Part shown: one piece after another, positions 49,746 through 56,950 of the stretch
Numbering within the stretch: the stretch's first letter is position 1
How the letters are laid out: each line of letters starts with the position of its first letter
Assembly (NCBI RefSeq): GCF_028368935.1
Contig: NZ_JAQNDK010000001.1
Location: 2,542,001 to 2,606,000, forward strand
Reading direction: 5' to 3'
Length of the DNA: 64,000 nt
DNA from: Sorangium aterium
GTDB taxonomy: Bacteria > Myxococcota_A > Polyangia > Polyangiales > Polyangiaceae
Notes under the pieces: generated by a model
The model's database searches: none
Told to the model about the DNA's origin: nothing
What the model saw: the letters and a program-made list of their open reading frames with translations, nothing else
Program-made: the position numbers and the translations under genes

Positions 49746-51055
49746 CCTCGGCGGCGCCGCGGCTGCCCGCGCTGCTCGAGGCGCTCGGGCAGCGGGCGCC
49801 GCGGGGGATGGAGCTCGGGCTCGGCCGGGTCCGCGAGGCGCTCTCCGCGCTCGGCGATCCCCACGAAGGCCTCCCCGCGGTGCACGTCGCCGGCACGAAC
49901 GGCAAGGGCAGCGTGTGCGCGATGGTCGAGTCGATCGCGCGCGCGGCCGGGCTGCGGACCGGCCTCTACACGTCGCCGCACCTGTCACGCTTCGCCGAGC
50001 GCATCCGCGTCGGGGGAGAGACGATCGGCGACGCGGCGCTCGCGCGCGCGCTCGCCGCCGCGCTCGAGCGTGTCCCCTCGCCGCTCACGTTCTTCGAGGC
50101 GCTGACGGTGGCCGCGTTCGTGGCCTTCCGCGAGGCGGACGTCGACCTCGCGATCCTCGAGGTGGGCCTCGGCGGGCGGCTCGACGCGACGAACGTGATC
50201 TCGGCGCCGCTCTGCACGGCGATCACGTCGATCGCGCTCGACCACCAGGCCGTGCTCGGCCCGACGCTGGCGGACATCGCCCGGGAGAAGGCGGGCATCC
50301 TCAAGCCGGGCGCGCCCGCGGTGCTCGGCCCGCTCGATCCGGAGGCCGACGCCGCGATCGAGGCGGCGGCGCAGGCGATCGGCGCCGGGCCTCGCCTCCG
50401 CGTCGCGCGGGCGGAGCGCGCCGGGAGCGCGGGCGAGATCGCGGTGGGGCGCGGCGGTCGCGGGGCGCGCGTCGCCGGGCCGGGGCGCCGCGAGATCGAG
50501 GTGGAGCTCGGCCTCCGCGGCGCGCACCAGGCCGAGAACGCGGGCGTGGCGTGCGGCATCGCGTGGCAGCTCGCCGGGCGGTGGCCCGAGGTCGAGCGGG
50601 CGCTCGCGGGTGGACTCGCCGCGGCCCGCTGGCCCGGTCGCCTGGAGCGGATCGACGCGGGCGGCGCCCGTGTCCTGCTCGACTGTGCGCACAACCCGCA
50701 CGGCGCGCAGGCGCTCGCGGCGTGGCTCGACGAGGAGGGTCCGGGGGCAGCGCTCACCACGCTCGTGTTCGGCGCGATGGCCGACAAGGGGTGGGGCGAA
50801 ATGCTACAGATGCTCGCACCACGAGCGCACCGTCGGCTCTATGTGACGCCGAAGGGCCGCGCGGCCGCCCCGCTCGATGCGCTGCGCGAGGTCGCGCCGG
50901 GCGAGGCGATCGGCGATCCGCGCGCCGCGGTAGCGCGCGCGATCGAGACCGCCGGGCCGGGCGGGCTCGTCGTCGTGGCCGGCTCGATCTACCTGGTCGG
51001 CGAGGTGCGCTCGGCGCTGCTCGGCATCGCGGCGGATCCGGTCGTCACGCTCTGA
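49742..51055 (+). CDS. folC: Folylpolyglutamate synthase/dihydrofolate synthase
   Basis: This 437-residue Mur-ligase family enzyme has the ATP loop AGTNGKGSVCAMVE, the substrate loop GLYTSPHLSRFAERIRV, EVGLGGRLDATNV and the second-domain DCAHNPHGAQAL. It adds glutamates to folates, and in many bacteria also joins dihydropteroate and glutamate. It starts within the accD stop. Length is typical. Confidence 0.94.
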   Translation: MTSAAPRLPALLEALGQRAPRGMELGLGRVREALSALGDPHEGLPAVHVAGTNGKGSVCAMVESIARAAGLRTGLYTSPHLSRFAERIRVGGETIGDAALARALAAALERVPSPLTFFEALTVAAFVAFREADVDLAILEVGLGGRLDATNVISAPLCTAITSIALDHQAVLGPTLADIAREKAGILKPGAPAVLGPLDPEADAAIEAAAQAIGAGPRLRVARAERAGSAGEIAVGRGGRGARVAGPGRREIEVELGLRGAHQAENAGVACGIAWQLAGRWPEVERALAGGLAAARWPGRLERIDAGGARVLLDCAHNPHGAQALAAWLDEEGPGAALTTLVFGAMADKGWGEMLQMLAPRAHRRLYVTPKGRAAAPLDALREVAPGEAIGDPRAAVARAIETAGPGGLVVVAGSIYLVGEVRSALLGIAADPVVTL

Positions 51056-51139
51056 AGCGGGCTCGAGCAGCGCGATGTGCAGGCGCGTCGCTGCCGCCGG
51101 CGCGCGCAGCGTGGCACGGGCGATGCCGTCCTCCGCGGC

Positions 51140-52192
51140 ATGGCGTTCAGGAAGCGGCGTTCTCCGGTGCTCTTCTCTGCGGCGGCCCTCGTGGCGGCCG
51201 CGCTCGCGCGGACGGCGTTCCGCGCCCTGCGGCAGCTCGATCTGCGCGGCCGGGTCGTGGTCATCACGGGCGGCTCTCGGGGCCTGGGGCTGCTGCTGGC
51301 CGAGGAGTTCGGCCGGCACGGCGCCCGGGTGGCGATCGCCGGCCGCGACGCGGAGGCGCTCTACCGGGCGGAGCAGCGGCTGCAGGCGCTCGGCGTCGAG
51401 GTGCACGCGGCGGCGTGTGATCTCGGCGACCGCTCCGCGGCCGAGGCGTTCATCGACGGCGTGGCGAGGGCGTTCGGCCGGATCGACGTGCTCGTCAACA
51501 ACGCCGGCGTGATCCAGGTCGCGCCGATGCAGGACCTCCGGGTGGAGGAGCTCGACGAGGCGATGCGCTCGAACTTCTGGAGCGCGGTCCACGCGACGCT
51601 GCGCGCGCTGCCGCACCTGAGGCGGCAGGGGCGCGCGGCGCGCATCGTGAACGTGGTGTCCATCGGCGGGCGCGTCGCCGTGCCGCACCTGCTCGGGTAC
51701 AACGCGTCGAAGTTCGCGATGATGGGCTTCTCGGAGAGCGTGCAGGCGGAGCTCACGCACGGCGGCGCGAGGGGCCCGCGCGTCACGACGGTGATCCCGG
51801 GGCCGATGCGCACGGGGTCGATCTACAACGCCACGTTCGGCGGCAGCCCGCAGCACGAGTTCGGCTGGTTCGGCCTGGCCTCGTCCCTGCCGATCGCGAC
51901 GATCGACGCGCGGCGCGCGGCGCGGCGGGTTGTGGCGGCGGCGCGCGAGGGGCGCGCCGAGGTGAAGCTCGGGCTGTCGTCGCACCTGCTGAGCTGGGCG
52001 CACGGCATCGCGCCACAGGCGACGGTGAGGCTGATGGGCCTCATCAACGCGCTCCTTCCGCCGCCCGGCGGCGGCGAGGGCACGACGAGGGGCCGAGACC
52101 TGCGCACGCCGGCGCAGGGGTCGGTCTTGCTGCGCCTGAGCAACGAGGCCGCTCGGCGCAACAACGAGGCGCCGCCGGAAGCGGCGCGATAG
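51140..52192 (+). CDS. Short-chain dehydrogenase/reductase with N-terminal hydrophobic segment
   Basis: This 350-residue protein starts at the ATG at 51140 (MAFRKRRSPVLFSAAALV). A hydrophobic N-terminal helix may anchor it in the membrane. The Rossmann motif VITGGSRGLGLLLAEEF at about 38-54, NNAGVIQ, and the active YNASK with an upstream Ser (VSIGG) make it a classical SDR. An Arg/Pro C-terminal extension of about 70 residues is additional. The last codons lie within the first unit of a 28-bp repeat array. Substrate unknown. Confidence 0.87.
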   Translation: MAFRKRRSPVLFSAAALVAAALARTAFRALRQLDLRGRVVVITGGSRGLGLLLAEEFGRHGARVAIAGRDAEALYRAEQRLQALGVEVHAAACDLGDRSAAEAFIDGVARAFGRIDVLVNNAGVIQVAPMQDLRVEELDEAMRSNFWSAVHATLRALPHLRRQGRAARIVNVVSIGGRVAVPHLLGYNASKFAMMGFSESVQAELTHGGARGPRVTTVIPGPMRTGSIYNATFGGSPQHEFGWFGLASSLPIATIDARRAARRVVAAAREGRAEVKLGLSSHLLSWAHGIAPQATVRLMGLINALLPPPGGGEGTTRGRDLRTPAQGSVLLRLSNEAARRNNEAPPEAAR

Positions 52193-52378
52193 CGACCGCG
52201 CTGTAACAGCGGCGCGATAGCGACCGCGCTGTAACAGCGGCGCGATAGCGACCGCGCTGTAACAGCGGCGCGATAGCGACCGCGCTGTAACAGCGGCGCG
52301 ATAGCGACCGCGCTGTAACAGCAGTGCGATAGCGACCGCGCTGTAACAGCGGCGCGATAGCGACCGCCGCGCAAAAGC
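52183..52378. repeat. 28-bp tandem repeat array with internal palindrome
   Basis: Seven contiguous units start at 52183, 52211, 52239, 52267, 52295, 52323 and 52351. The first five are identical, the sixth has two changes and the seventh is diverging. A degenerate continuation follows to about 52420. Each of the first six contains the perfect 13-bp palindrome CGCTGT-A-ACAGCG. There are no spacers, so it is not a CRISPR. It fills the gap between the SDR gene and glmM. The 28-base period is not in phase with the helix and not in frame. Confidence 0.92.
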
Positions 52379-52526
52379 GGCGCAGACGCGGCACGATAGC
52401 GGCCACGCCACAAAAGACGCGCGATGGAGGCTGCGTCACCGTCGCCGCGGCGGCGATTGGCCGTAGGCTGTCTTGGCAAAGGTTGCTAAGGGTGGTCTCC
52501 TCAGCCCCACACCACAGAGAGGGACC

Positions 52527-53969
52527 GTGCCGAAGCACACCAAGAAGGATCCTAGGGAGGGCGCTCCGTCGGCGACGGGCGAACCGCAGAAGCAGGCCGC
52601 AGGCCGCAAGCTCTTCGGCACCGACGGGGTGCGCGGCGTGGCGAACCAGCCGCCGATGACGCCCGAGATGGCGCTGCGGCTCGGGCGCGCGATCGCGTTC
52701 GTCGCGAGCCACGGGAAGTCGCGGCAGGTGCGGGTCGTGATCGGGAAGGACACGCGCCTGTCCGGCTACATGCTCGAGACCGCGATCGCGTCCGGCGTGT
52801 GCGCCATGGGCGGGCGCGTGATGCTGAGCGGGCCGATCCCGACGCCGGCGGTCGCGCAGCTCACGCAGAGCATGCGGGCAGACGCCGGGGTCGTGATCAG
52901 CGCGAGCCATAACCCGTATCAGGACAACGGCATCAAGATCTTCGGCCCCGACGGCTACAAGCTGCCCGACACCGCGGAGGAGGAGATCGAGCGGCTCATG
53001 GAGAGCCACGAGCTCGACGAGGCCCGGGTGGTCGGGGCGGCGATCGGCAGCGCGGTGAAGCTCGACGACGCGCGCGGTCGGTACGTCGTGTTCTGCAAGA
53101 GCACGTTCCCCACGGCGCTCTCGCTCGACGGCGTGAAGGTCGTCGTCGACGCGGCGCACGGGGCGGCGTACCGCGTGGCGCCCTCGGTGTTCACCGAGCT
53201 CGGCGCGAACGTGACGGCGCTCGGCGTGAAGCCGAACGGCCGCAACATCAACCGCGAGACCGGCGCCCTGCACCCGGAGCACGTGAAGGCCGAGGTGCTG
53301 AAGCGCGGCGCGGCCATCGGCATCGCGCTCGACGGCGACGCGGACCGGGTGATCATGGTCGACGAGCGCGGCGAGGTCGTGGACGGCGACGCGATCATGG
53401 CGCTCTGCGCGCTCCGGATGCTGCGCACCGGCAAGCTGCCGCGGAACACGATCGTGACGACGGTGATGTCGAACCTCGGGCTCGAGCGGGCGCTCAAGGC
53501 CCATAGCGGGCACGTCGTCCGCACGGCGGTCGGGGATCGCTACGTCGTCGAGGCGATGCGGAACGGCGGCTACTCGTTCGGCGGCGAGCAGTCGGGGCAC
53601 CTCATCTTCCTGGATCACGCGACGACGGGCGACGGCATCGTGGCGGCGCTGCAGGTGCTCGCCATCATGATGGAGGAGGACAAGCCGCTGAGCGAGCTCG
53701 CCTCGAAGGCGATGCAGCGGGTGCCTCAGGTCCTGGAGAACGCGACGTTCGCGACGCGGCTTCCGCTCGACAGCATGCAGCGGACGCGGGTCACCGTGGA
53801 TCGCATCGAGAAGACGCTGGGCGACAAGGGGCGCATCCTCGTGCGCTGGAGCGGGACGGAGCCGAAGCTCCGCGTCATGGTCGAGGGCGAGGACGCTTCG
53901 ACCATCGGGGCGTACGCGCTCGAGATCATCGAGGCCGCGAAGCAGGACGTCGCTGGGGCATCGGCGTAG
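52527..53969 (+). CDS. glmM: Phosphoglucosamine mutase
   Basis: This 480-residue protein has a GTG start at 52527 after AGAGAGGGA; an in-frame codon at 52473 is further from consensus. The phosphoserine is S127 in [15 protein letters not shown]. The magnesium loop is DGDADR, the sugar-binding loop is GGEQSGH and the phosphate-binding C-terminal is [12 protein letters not shown]. It converts glucosamine-6-phosphate to glucosamine-1-phosphate for peptidoglycan. An unconserved hydrophilic N-terminus of about 27 residues precedes [10 protein letters not shown]. Confidence 0.95.
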   Translation: MPKHTKKDPREGAPSATGEPQKQAAGRKLFGTDGVRGVANQPPMTPEMALRLGRAIAFVASHGKSRQVRVVIGKDTRLSGYMLETAIASGVCAMGGRVMLSGPIPTPAVAQLTQSMRADAGVVISASHNPYQDNGIKIFGPDGYKLPDTAEEEIERLMESHELDEARVVGAAIGSAVKLDDARGRYVVFCKSTFPTALSLDGVKVVVDAAHGAAYRVAPSVFTELGANVTALGVKPNGRNINRETGALHPEHVKAEVLKRGAAIGIALDGDADRVIMVDERGEVVDGDAIMALCALRMLRTGKLPRNTIVTTVMSNLGLERALKAHSGHVVRTAVGDRYVVEAMRNGGYSFGGEQSGHLIFLDHATTGDGIVAALQVLAIMMEEDKPLSELASKAMQRVPQVLENATFATRLPLDSMQRTRVTVDRIEKTLGDKGRILVRWSGTEPKLRVMVEGEDASTIGAYALEIIEAAKQDVAGASA

Positions 53970-53993
53970 CCAGGGGCGTGGCTGGGGCTGACC

Positions 53994-54145
53994 GGCCCCC
54001 GGAGAGGGTGTCCTCTGCGCGGGGTGGGGGCCCCGCCGAACTCGGCGCACGGATGGATCATCCGGCGTTGCCGGATGATCCATCCGTGCACCTCAAACAT
54101 CGGCCCATCCCCCACCCCGCGCAGAGGACACCCTCTCCGGGGGCC
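53994..54145. repeat. Nested perfect inverted repeats between convergent glmM and ABC gene
   Basis: The outer arms 53994-54030 and 54109-54145 are 37-base perfect inverted copies (starting GGCCCCCGGAGAGGGTGTCC). Nested inside is a second perfect stem, GCACGGATGGATCATCCGGC at 54047-54066 with its complement at 54070-54089 around a 3-base loop. The element lies between two converging stops. It is either a very strong bidirectional terminator or a short non-autonomous mobile element. No flanking duplication is evident. Confidence 0.85.
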
Positions 54146-54176
54146 TACGGCTGTCTGAGGGAGGCCCCGGCGCTGG

Positions 54177-55184
54177 TTACAGCGCGCGGCGCATGAAGAG
54201 GTCTTCCAGCGTCTCGCGGCGCGGCGCCACCTCGACGACCTGCGCGCCCGCCGCGAGCGACGCCCGCAGCACGTCGCGCACGCGCGCCTCGCCCTCCACA
54301 TCGACGACCACGACGTCGCCCCGGCGCGTGGTCGCGAAGCCCTTCGCGCCGAGATCGGCCAGGAGGCCTTCGCTCGCGCCCGCCAGCGTGACCTCGGTGC
54401 GCAGCACGTCGCCCCGCAGCAGCTGGCGGATCGCGCCGCTCACCACCACCTGGCCCTCGCGCAGGATCGCCACGCGATCGCACATCGCCTCGACGTCGCT
54501 CAGGATGTGCGTCGAGAAGAAGATCGTCCGGCCCTGATCGCGCTCGGCGAAGATGAGATCGCGCACCTCCTTGCGGCCGACCGGATCGAGGCCGCTCATG
54601 GGCTCGTCCAGGATCAGCATCTCCGGATCGGCGACCAGCGCGGCCGCCAGCCCCGTGCGCTGCAGCATCCCCTTCGACAGCCGGCGCACCTGACGATCCG
54701 CGGCGTACCCGATCTTCACCTGATCGAGCACCTCCATCGCCCGCCTGCGCAGCGCCGCGCCGCGCATCCCGGAGAGGCGGCCGCAGAGCTCCACGAACTC
54801 GCGCGGGGTGAGGTAGGGGTAGACGTACGGGTTCTCCGGAAGAAAGCCGATCTTCCGGCGCGCCTCGGGCGACGGCACGCGCGCGCCGAACAGGTACGCC
54901 TCGCCGCCGGTCGGGGCGATGAGGCCCGTCAGCATCTTGATCGTCGTCGTCTTGCCGGCCCCGTTCGGCCCTAGGAAGCCGAAGATCTCGCCGCGCCGTA
55001 CGCCGAAGCTCACCCCCTTGACGGCCTCGACCGCCTTCCGGCGCAGGAACCCCACCTGGAACGTCTTCAGGAGGCCGCGGACGTCGATCAGCAGCTCGCC
55101 GTCCGGCGCCCCTTCCCCGACGGAGCTGGCCGGCGCGGCACCCGGGTCGCGCGGCTCGACGATGCGCTCGGCTGCGTTGCTCAT
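54177..55184 (-). CDS. ABC transporter ATP-binding protein
   Basis: This 335-residue protein starts at an ATG at 55184 overlapping the stop of the sigma-54 activator gene (ATGA). Walker A GPNGAGKTT (72-80), signature LSKGMLQRTGLA, Walker B LILDEPMSGLDP and switch THILSD are present. The C-terminal 90 residues fit the accessory domain of CcmA/NatA-type exporters. No permease is adjacent, so its partner is elsewhere. Coupling to the regulator gene suggests joint expression. Confidence 0.92.
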   Translation of the reverse strand: MSNAAERIVEPRDPGAAPASSVGEGAPDGELLIDVRGLLKTFQVGFLRRKAVEAVKGVSFGVRRGEIFGFLGPNGAGKTTTIKMLTGLIAPTGGEAYLFGARVPSPEARRKIGFLPENPYVYPYLTPREFVELCGRLSGMRGAALRRRAMEVLDQVKIGYAADRQVRRLSKGMLQRTGLAAALVADPEMLILDEPMSGLDPVGRKEVRDLIFAERDQGRTIFFSTHILSDVEAMCDRVAILREGQVVVSGAIRQLLRGDVLRTEVTLAGASEGLLADLGAKGFATTRRGDVVVVDVEGEARVRDVLRASLAAGAQVVEVAPRRETLEDLFMRRAL

Positions 55185-56608
55185 GCGCCCTCCTCCCCCT
55201 CGGGGATCTCGCCGGGCGCGCCGTCCCCCGGCCGCGCCCGGCCACGCGCGTTCGCCGCGCTGTACTCGTGCAGCTTGTACTGGATCTTGCGCGGGCTGAT
55301 CCCGAGGATCGTCGCCGCCTTCGAGGTCGAGCCCTTGCACGCCTCGAGCGTGCGCAGGATCGCGTAGCGCTCCAGGTCGTAGATGGTGCTCCCGGGGACG
55401 CGCGGCATCGCGTCGACGGACTCGGTCGGCTCGGACGACATCTGCGCCGGCAGGTGCCGGAGCTCGATTCGCGCGCCGTCGCAGAGCACCGCCGCCCGCT
55501 CGATCGCGTTCTCCAGCTCGCGGACGTTGCCGGGGAACGAGTAGGACGTCAGCGCCGACAGCGCCTCGTCGGTGAAGCCCTCGATCCGCTTGCCGTTCTC
55601 CTGCGCATAGCGGCCGAGGAAGAACGTCGCGAGCTCGGGGATGTCGCTCCGGCGCTCGCGGAGCGGCGGGATCTCCAGGGTGACGACGTTGAGCCGGTAA
55701 TAGAGGTCCTCGCGGAACAGACCCTCGGCGATGCGCTGGCGCAGATCGCGGTTCGACGCGGCGAGGATCCGCACGTCGACCTTGAGCGTCTCGTTGCCGC
55801 CCACCCGCTCGAGCGTCCGCTCCTGCAGGAAGCGCAGGAGCTTCACCTGCGTGGCGAGCGGGATCTCGCTCACCTCGTCCAGGAACAGGGTGCCGCCGCT
55901 CGCCTGCTCGAAGCGGCCCTCGCGGCGGCCGACGGCGCCCGTGAAGGCCCCGCGCTCGTGGCCGAACAGCTCGCTCTCGAGGAGCGACTCGCTCAGCGCG
56001 GCGCAGTTCAGCCGGACGAGCGGCGCCTTCGCCCGCGGGCTGGCGCGGTGGATCATCTCGGCGATGAGCTCCTTGCCCGTGCCCGTCTCGCCCACGATCA
56101 GCACGCTCGCGCGGCTCGGGGCCACCTGCTCGACCAGCCGGAGGACCTTCGCCATGCTCGGGTGGCTCGCGATCACGTGCCCGAACGCGTTGCGCTCGCG
56201 CAGCCGCTCGCGCAGCCGCGAGTTCTCCTGGAGCAGCCGCGCCCGCTCCACCGCGCGCTCGACCACGACCGCGAGCACCGAGAAATCGAGCGGCTTCGTC
56301 AGGTAGTTGTACGCGCCCTTCTTCACCGCCTCGACCGCGCTCGAGATGGTGCCGAACGCCGTCATCACGACGAAGGTCGCGTCCGGCAGCGCGAGCTGCG
56401 CCTTCTCCATCATCCGGATGCCGTCGAGCCCGGGCATCTTCAGATCGGTCAGGACCACGTCGGGCGCGAACTCCTCGAGCTTGCCGAGCGCCTTGAAGCC
56501 GTCGGCCGCGGTCTCGGTCGTGTACCCCTCCTCGCGGAGGATCTCGGAGAGCGCCGCGCGCGCGTTGGCCTCGTCGTCGACGATCAGGATGCGCCCCCGG
56601 GATGCCAT
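55181..56608 (-). CDS. NtrC-family sigma-54-dependent response regulator
   Basis: This 475-residue protein starts at an ATG at 56608 (MASRGRILIVDDE). The receiver domain (about 1-125) has phosphoacceptor D55 in LTDLKMPGLDG. The AAA+ domain (about 145-380) has GETGTGKELIAE, ESELFGHERGAFTGAVGRR (the sigma-54 contact GAFTGA) and GGTLFLDEVSEI. A Fis-type helix-turn-helix ends the protein (ATILGISPRKIQYKL). No histidine kinase is adjacent. It is transcribed with the ABC ATPase gene and divergently from an OmpA-family gene. Confidence 0.94.
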   Translation of the reverse strand: MASRGRILIVDDEANARAALSEILREEGYTTETAADGFKALGKLEEFAPDVVLTDLKMPGLDGIRMMEKAQLALPDATFVVMTAFGTISSAVEAVKKGAYNYLTKPLDFSVLAVVVERAVERARLLQENSRLRERLRERNAFGHVIASHPSMAKVLRLVEQVAPSRASVLIVGETGTGKELIAEMIHRASPRAKAPLVRLNCAALSESLLESELFGHERGAFTGAVGRREGRFEQASGGTLFLDEVSEIPLATQVKLLRFLQERTLERVGGNETLKVDVRILAASNRDLRQRIAEGLFREDLYYRLNVVTLEIPPLRERRSDIPELATFFLGRYAQENGKRIEGFTDEALSALTSYSFPGNVRELENAIERAAVLCDGARIELRHLPAQMSSEPTESVDAMPRVPGSTIYDLERYAILRTLEACKGSTSKAATILGISPRKIQYKLHEYSAANARGRARPGDGAPGEIPEGEEGA

Positions 56609-56950
56609 GGTGATGGCTTTCCTAGCATGCGCGCCTGCCGGATTGGACGGCTGCTCGGCGCCGGCCGAGCGGCGGCGGGGCGCCGGGGCGCTCTGGTCGA
56701 GCACGTTTGCGACCGGGGTGCCCGCGCGGCGGCGCAGCGCCGTGACCCGCGCAGAGGAGGCCGAAAGGCGCGGCATCACCGCGCGGTGATGCCGTACTTA
56801 CCGAGCCGCGCGGCGCGCCTGTCGCGGAGCTGCTGCCAGCGAAAACCGCTGTTTCACGCGCCGCCCGGAGTGATACAACGGGCCGCGCGCGAGGTCTCCA
56901 CCGTCCCGATTGGCGGGCGTTTCCTTGTTCGACCTCGCGGGTGAGGCTCG
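56609..56950. other. 342-bp divergent regulatory region
   Basis: Between the sigma-54 activator (leftward) and the OmpA-family gene (rightward) no gene is supported. It contains a 24-bp perfect palindrome at 56771-56794 and, nearer the rightward start, a GAAAACCGCTGTTTC imperfect inverted repeat at about 56839-56853. A convincing -24/-12 sigma-54 promoter was not found. Confidence 0.5.
56771..56794. promoter_or_regulatory. 24-bp perfect palindrome, candidate operator
   Basis: CGGCATCACCGC at 56771-56782 is followed directly by its exact reverse complement at 56783-56794. It lies about 160 bp from each divergent start. A dimeric regulator, perhaps the adjacent activator itself, is the likely binder; a bidirectional hairpin is less likely between divergent genes. 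Confidence 0.5.

Noticed and set aside
52183-52378. Regular 28-bp repeats that could suggest a CRISPR array
   Set aside because: Units are directly contiguous with no spacers and no cas genes nearby; it is a tandem repeat.
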